Assembly: GCA_016294985.1 (NCBI GenBank)
Contig: JAECRW010000071.1
Coordinates: 1-7,534, forward strand
Reading direction: 5' to 3'
Source: Candidatus Sifarchaeum marinoarchaea
Lineage (GTDB): Archaea > Asgardarchaeota > Sifarchaeia > Borrarchaeales > Borrarchaeaceae
DNA length: 7,534 nt
The position numbers were made by a program, and so were the translations under genes. Below, piece after piece: positions 7,159 through 7,534 of this stretch (position 1 is the stretch's first letter; each line of letters opens with the position of its first letter). A model generated the notes under the pieces. The model did no database searches, was not told the origin of the DNA, and saw only the letters and a program-made list of their open reading frames with translations.

Positions 7159-7178
7159 GATTAATTCCTACCCCCATT

Positions 7179-7188
7179 TATTTTTCAA
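7179..7188 (+). terminator. T-rich terminator after the helicase gene
   Basis: ATTTATTTTT follows the helicase stop by about 20 bases, and a small AGGA/TCCT hairpin spans the stop region (7157-7169). Further T-rich DNA at 7210-7219 may reinforce termination. Confidence 0.35.
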
Positions 7189-7229
7189 TCTAGTCTAGGC
7201 AAAGAAAATCTTTTATTTTGGAATGAAAA

Positions 7230-7250
7230 AATACACTCACTTAGTGTGTT
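7230..7250. other. Hairpin upstream of tRNA-Thr
   Basis: AATACACT (7230-7237) pairs with AGTGTGTT (7243-7250), eight pairs with one G-U, around a 5-base loop. On the minus strand the stem is followed by a T run (complement of the A run at 7224-7230), so it could terminate transcription of the gene entering from the right. On the plus strand an A run follows. Confidence 0.4.
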
Positions 7251-7259
7251 AAAAAAAAT
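7249..7259 (+). promoter_or_regulatory. AT-rich TATA-like element for the tRNA
   Basis: TTAAAAAAAAT lies about 42-52 bases before the acceptor strand at 7301. By archaeal spacing it would start transcription near 7275-7280, giving a 20-odd base 5' leader for RNase P to remove. It overlaps the right end of the hairpin. This is the only promoter-like sequence near the tRNA. Confidence 0.3.
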
Positions 7260-7262
7260 CAC

Positions 7263-7338
7263 ACCCCGGTACATGTCTCGGTATCTCTGTAGAGCTACAC
7301 GCCCCGGTACATGCCTCGGTATCTCTGTGTAACCTAAC
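7263..7338 (+). repeat. Tandem 38-nt repeat covering the tRNA 5' strand
   Basis: Unit 1 (7263-7300) and unit 2 (7301-7338) agree at 25 of their first 27 bases, differing at unit positions 1 and 14, then diverge. Each unit contains two copies of a CCCGGTA/CTCGGTA element 12 bases apart, so four acceptor-strand-like segments occur, at 7263, 7275, 7301 and 7313. After the divergence, unit 1 continues AGAGCT (7291-7296), the same bases that start the real D-arm (7348-7353). Unit 1 therefore looks like a partial copy of the interrupted tRNA 5' region. Confidence 0.75.
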
Positions 7339-7414
7339 GGAGAAGTGAGAGCTCAGTTGGTAGAGCGGCAGCCTCGTAAGCTGTTGGTCGTGGGTTCAAA
7401 TCCCACTCGGGGCT
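7301..7414 (+). tRNA. tRNA-Thr(CGT), interrupted between positions 9 and 10
   Basis: From the D-arm on, the cloverleaf is canonical. D stem GCTC/GAGC (7351-7354, 7363-7366) has a loop containing GG. Anticodon stem GCAGC/GCTGT encloses loop CTCGTAA (7373-7379) with anticodon CGT, reading Thr codon ACG. The variable loop is 5 nt, and T stem GTGGG/CCCAC encloses TTCAAAT. The 3' acceptor strand TCGGGGC (7407-7413) is followed by T7414 as discriminator, as usual for archaeal tRNA-Thr; CCA is not encoded. No matching 5' strand adjoins the D-arm. GCCCCGG (7301-7307) pairs fully with the 3' strand and TA supplies positions 8-9, leaving a 41-base insertion. A second candidate, GCCTCGG at 7313-7319, pairs with an extra G-U and would leave 29 bases. 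It may be a tRNA with a non-canonical intron, or a disrupted gene. Confidence 0.8.
7310..7350 (+). other. Insertion (possible non-canonical intron) in tRNA-Thr
   Basis: These 41 bases separate positions 9 and 10 of the tRNA; the boundary can shift by one base because A occurs at both ends. Inside it TCTCTGT (7322-7328) pairs with ACGGAGA (7337-7343), a 7-bp stem with one G-U. Archaeal tRNA introns are cut at bulge-helix-bulge structures. I tested the plausible junctions and found no strict 4-bp central helix, so removal by the splicing endonuclease is not shown. Confidence 0.5.
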
Positions 7415-7533
7415 TCAGCACTTTTTTCGTCGTACTTAAGTGAAAAAATGAGTTCAGCTAGCTTTTTAATATATTCCTTGTTTTCTAGACAGTTAAGCCA
7501 TCGTTCAGGTATTGCCTCAACTCCTAAATGGGC
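7396..7533 (-). CDS. ADP-ribosylglycohydrolase-like protein, C-terminal part
   Basis: A 45-residue open frame enters from the right edge and ends at TGA (7398-7396). Its first part, GVEAIPERWLNCLENKEYIKKLAELI, matches the typical C-terminal end of the ADP-ribosylglycohydrolase (DraG/ARH) family, G-x-E-A-I-P-E-R-W followed by a helix ending LAxxL. These enzymes remove ADP-ribose from proteins or other targets. The catalytic aspartates lie upstream, outside the window, so activity cannot be judged. The tail KYDEKSAEAPSGI is probably not conserved, and its last codons are antisense to the tRNA-Thr T-arm and acceptor strand (7396-7414). No early stop occurs, so the overlap appears real unless a frameshift lies here. 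The gene is convergent with the tRNA. Confidence 0.65.
   Translation of the reverse strand, partial: AHLGVEAIPERWLNCLENKEYIKKLAELIFSLKYDEKSAEAPSGI
7422..7427 (+). terminator. T6 terminator of tRNA-Thr
   Basis: Six T begin eight bases after the discriminator base, a standard archaeal tRNA termination signal. It suggests that the locus is, or recently was, transcribed as a tRNA unit. On the other strand the same bases are codons of the partial ADP-ribosylglycohydrolase-like gene. Confidence 0.5.
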
Positions 7534-7534
7534 A

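Noticed and set aside
7301..7360. Strict bulge-helix-bulge motif at the tRNA insertion
   Set aside because: For junctions 7308/7350, 7309/7351 and 7320-7321/7350-7351, the intron bases expected to form the 4-bp central helix do not pair with the start of the 3' exon. A relaxed motif remains possible but is not shown.
7342..7414. A contiguous tRNA starting right before the D-arm
   Set aside because: The seven bases at the expected place (7342-7348, GAAGTGA) do not pair with the 3' acceptor strand TCGGGGC beyond the first pair, so the 5' strand must come from further upstream.

Overview
The window looks archaeal and most likely comes from an Asgard (Promethearchaeota) genome. The strongest pointer is a eukaryote-like ESCRT-III (Snf7/CHMP4-type) protein. 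Supporting signs are TATA-type promoter elements, GAGGTG-like ribosome binding sites, T-tract terminators, a tRNA-Thr with U73 and no encoded CCA, and an ALG5-like glycosyltransferase. The DNA is AT-rich. The lineage call is an inference: Snf7-family proteins also occur in other archaea, and no rRNA or marker set is present here.

Layout. 1-322: intergenic DNA with a T-tract terminator and a promoter. 323-991 (+): ESCRT-III. 1081-2577 (-): a protein with an N-terminal zinc-finger region, a helical middle and a PH/GRAM-like domain, tail-to-tail with ESCRT-III. 2717-3409 (-): an ALG5/DPM1-like GT2 glycosyltransferase. 3521-5737 (+): a large multi-pass membrane protein resembling GT-C glycosyltransferases. 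It is divergent from the GT2 gene, and one near-palindromic TATA element may serve both. 5738-5943: a gap with an imperfect 45-nt direct repeat and a hairpin. 5944-7144+stop (to 7158, +): a DEAD-box-family RNA helicase with variant motifs DEID and GAT. 7230-7350: a hairpin and a tandem repeat leading into tRNA-Thr(CGT). 7396-7533 (-): the C-terminus of an ADP-ribosylglycohydrolase-like protein, antisense to the tRNA 3' end.

Two themes link the genes. ESCRT-III and the zinc-finger/PH-like protein could both work at membranes, one as a remodelling polymer and the other as a possible membrane-recruited adaptor; the link rests on adjacency and domain content only. The GT2 and GT-C-like genes fit a polyprenol-phosphate-sugar pathway, one charging the lipid carrier and the other using it at the membrane. 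The most unusual feature is the tRNA-Thr. Its body from the D-arm onward is canonical, but its 5' acceptor strand is separated from the D-arm by a 41-nt (or 29-nt) insertion, and the acceptor-strand sequence is repeated upstream. It could be a non-canonical intron at position 9/10, but I found no strict bulge-helix-bulge motif.
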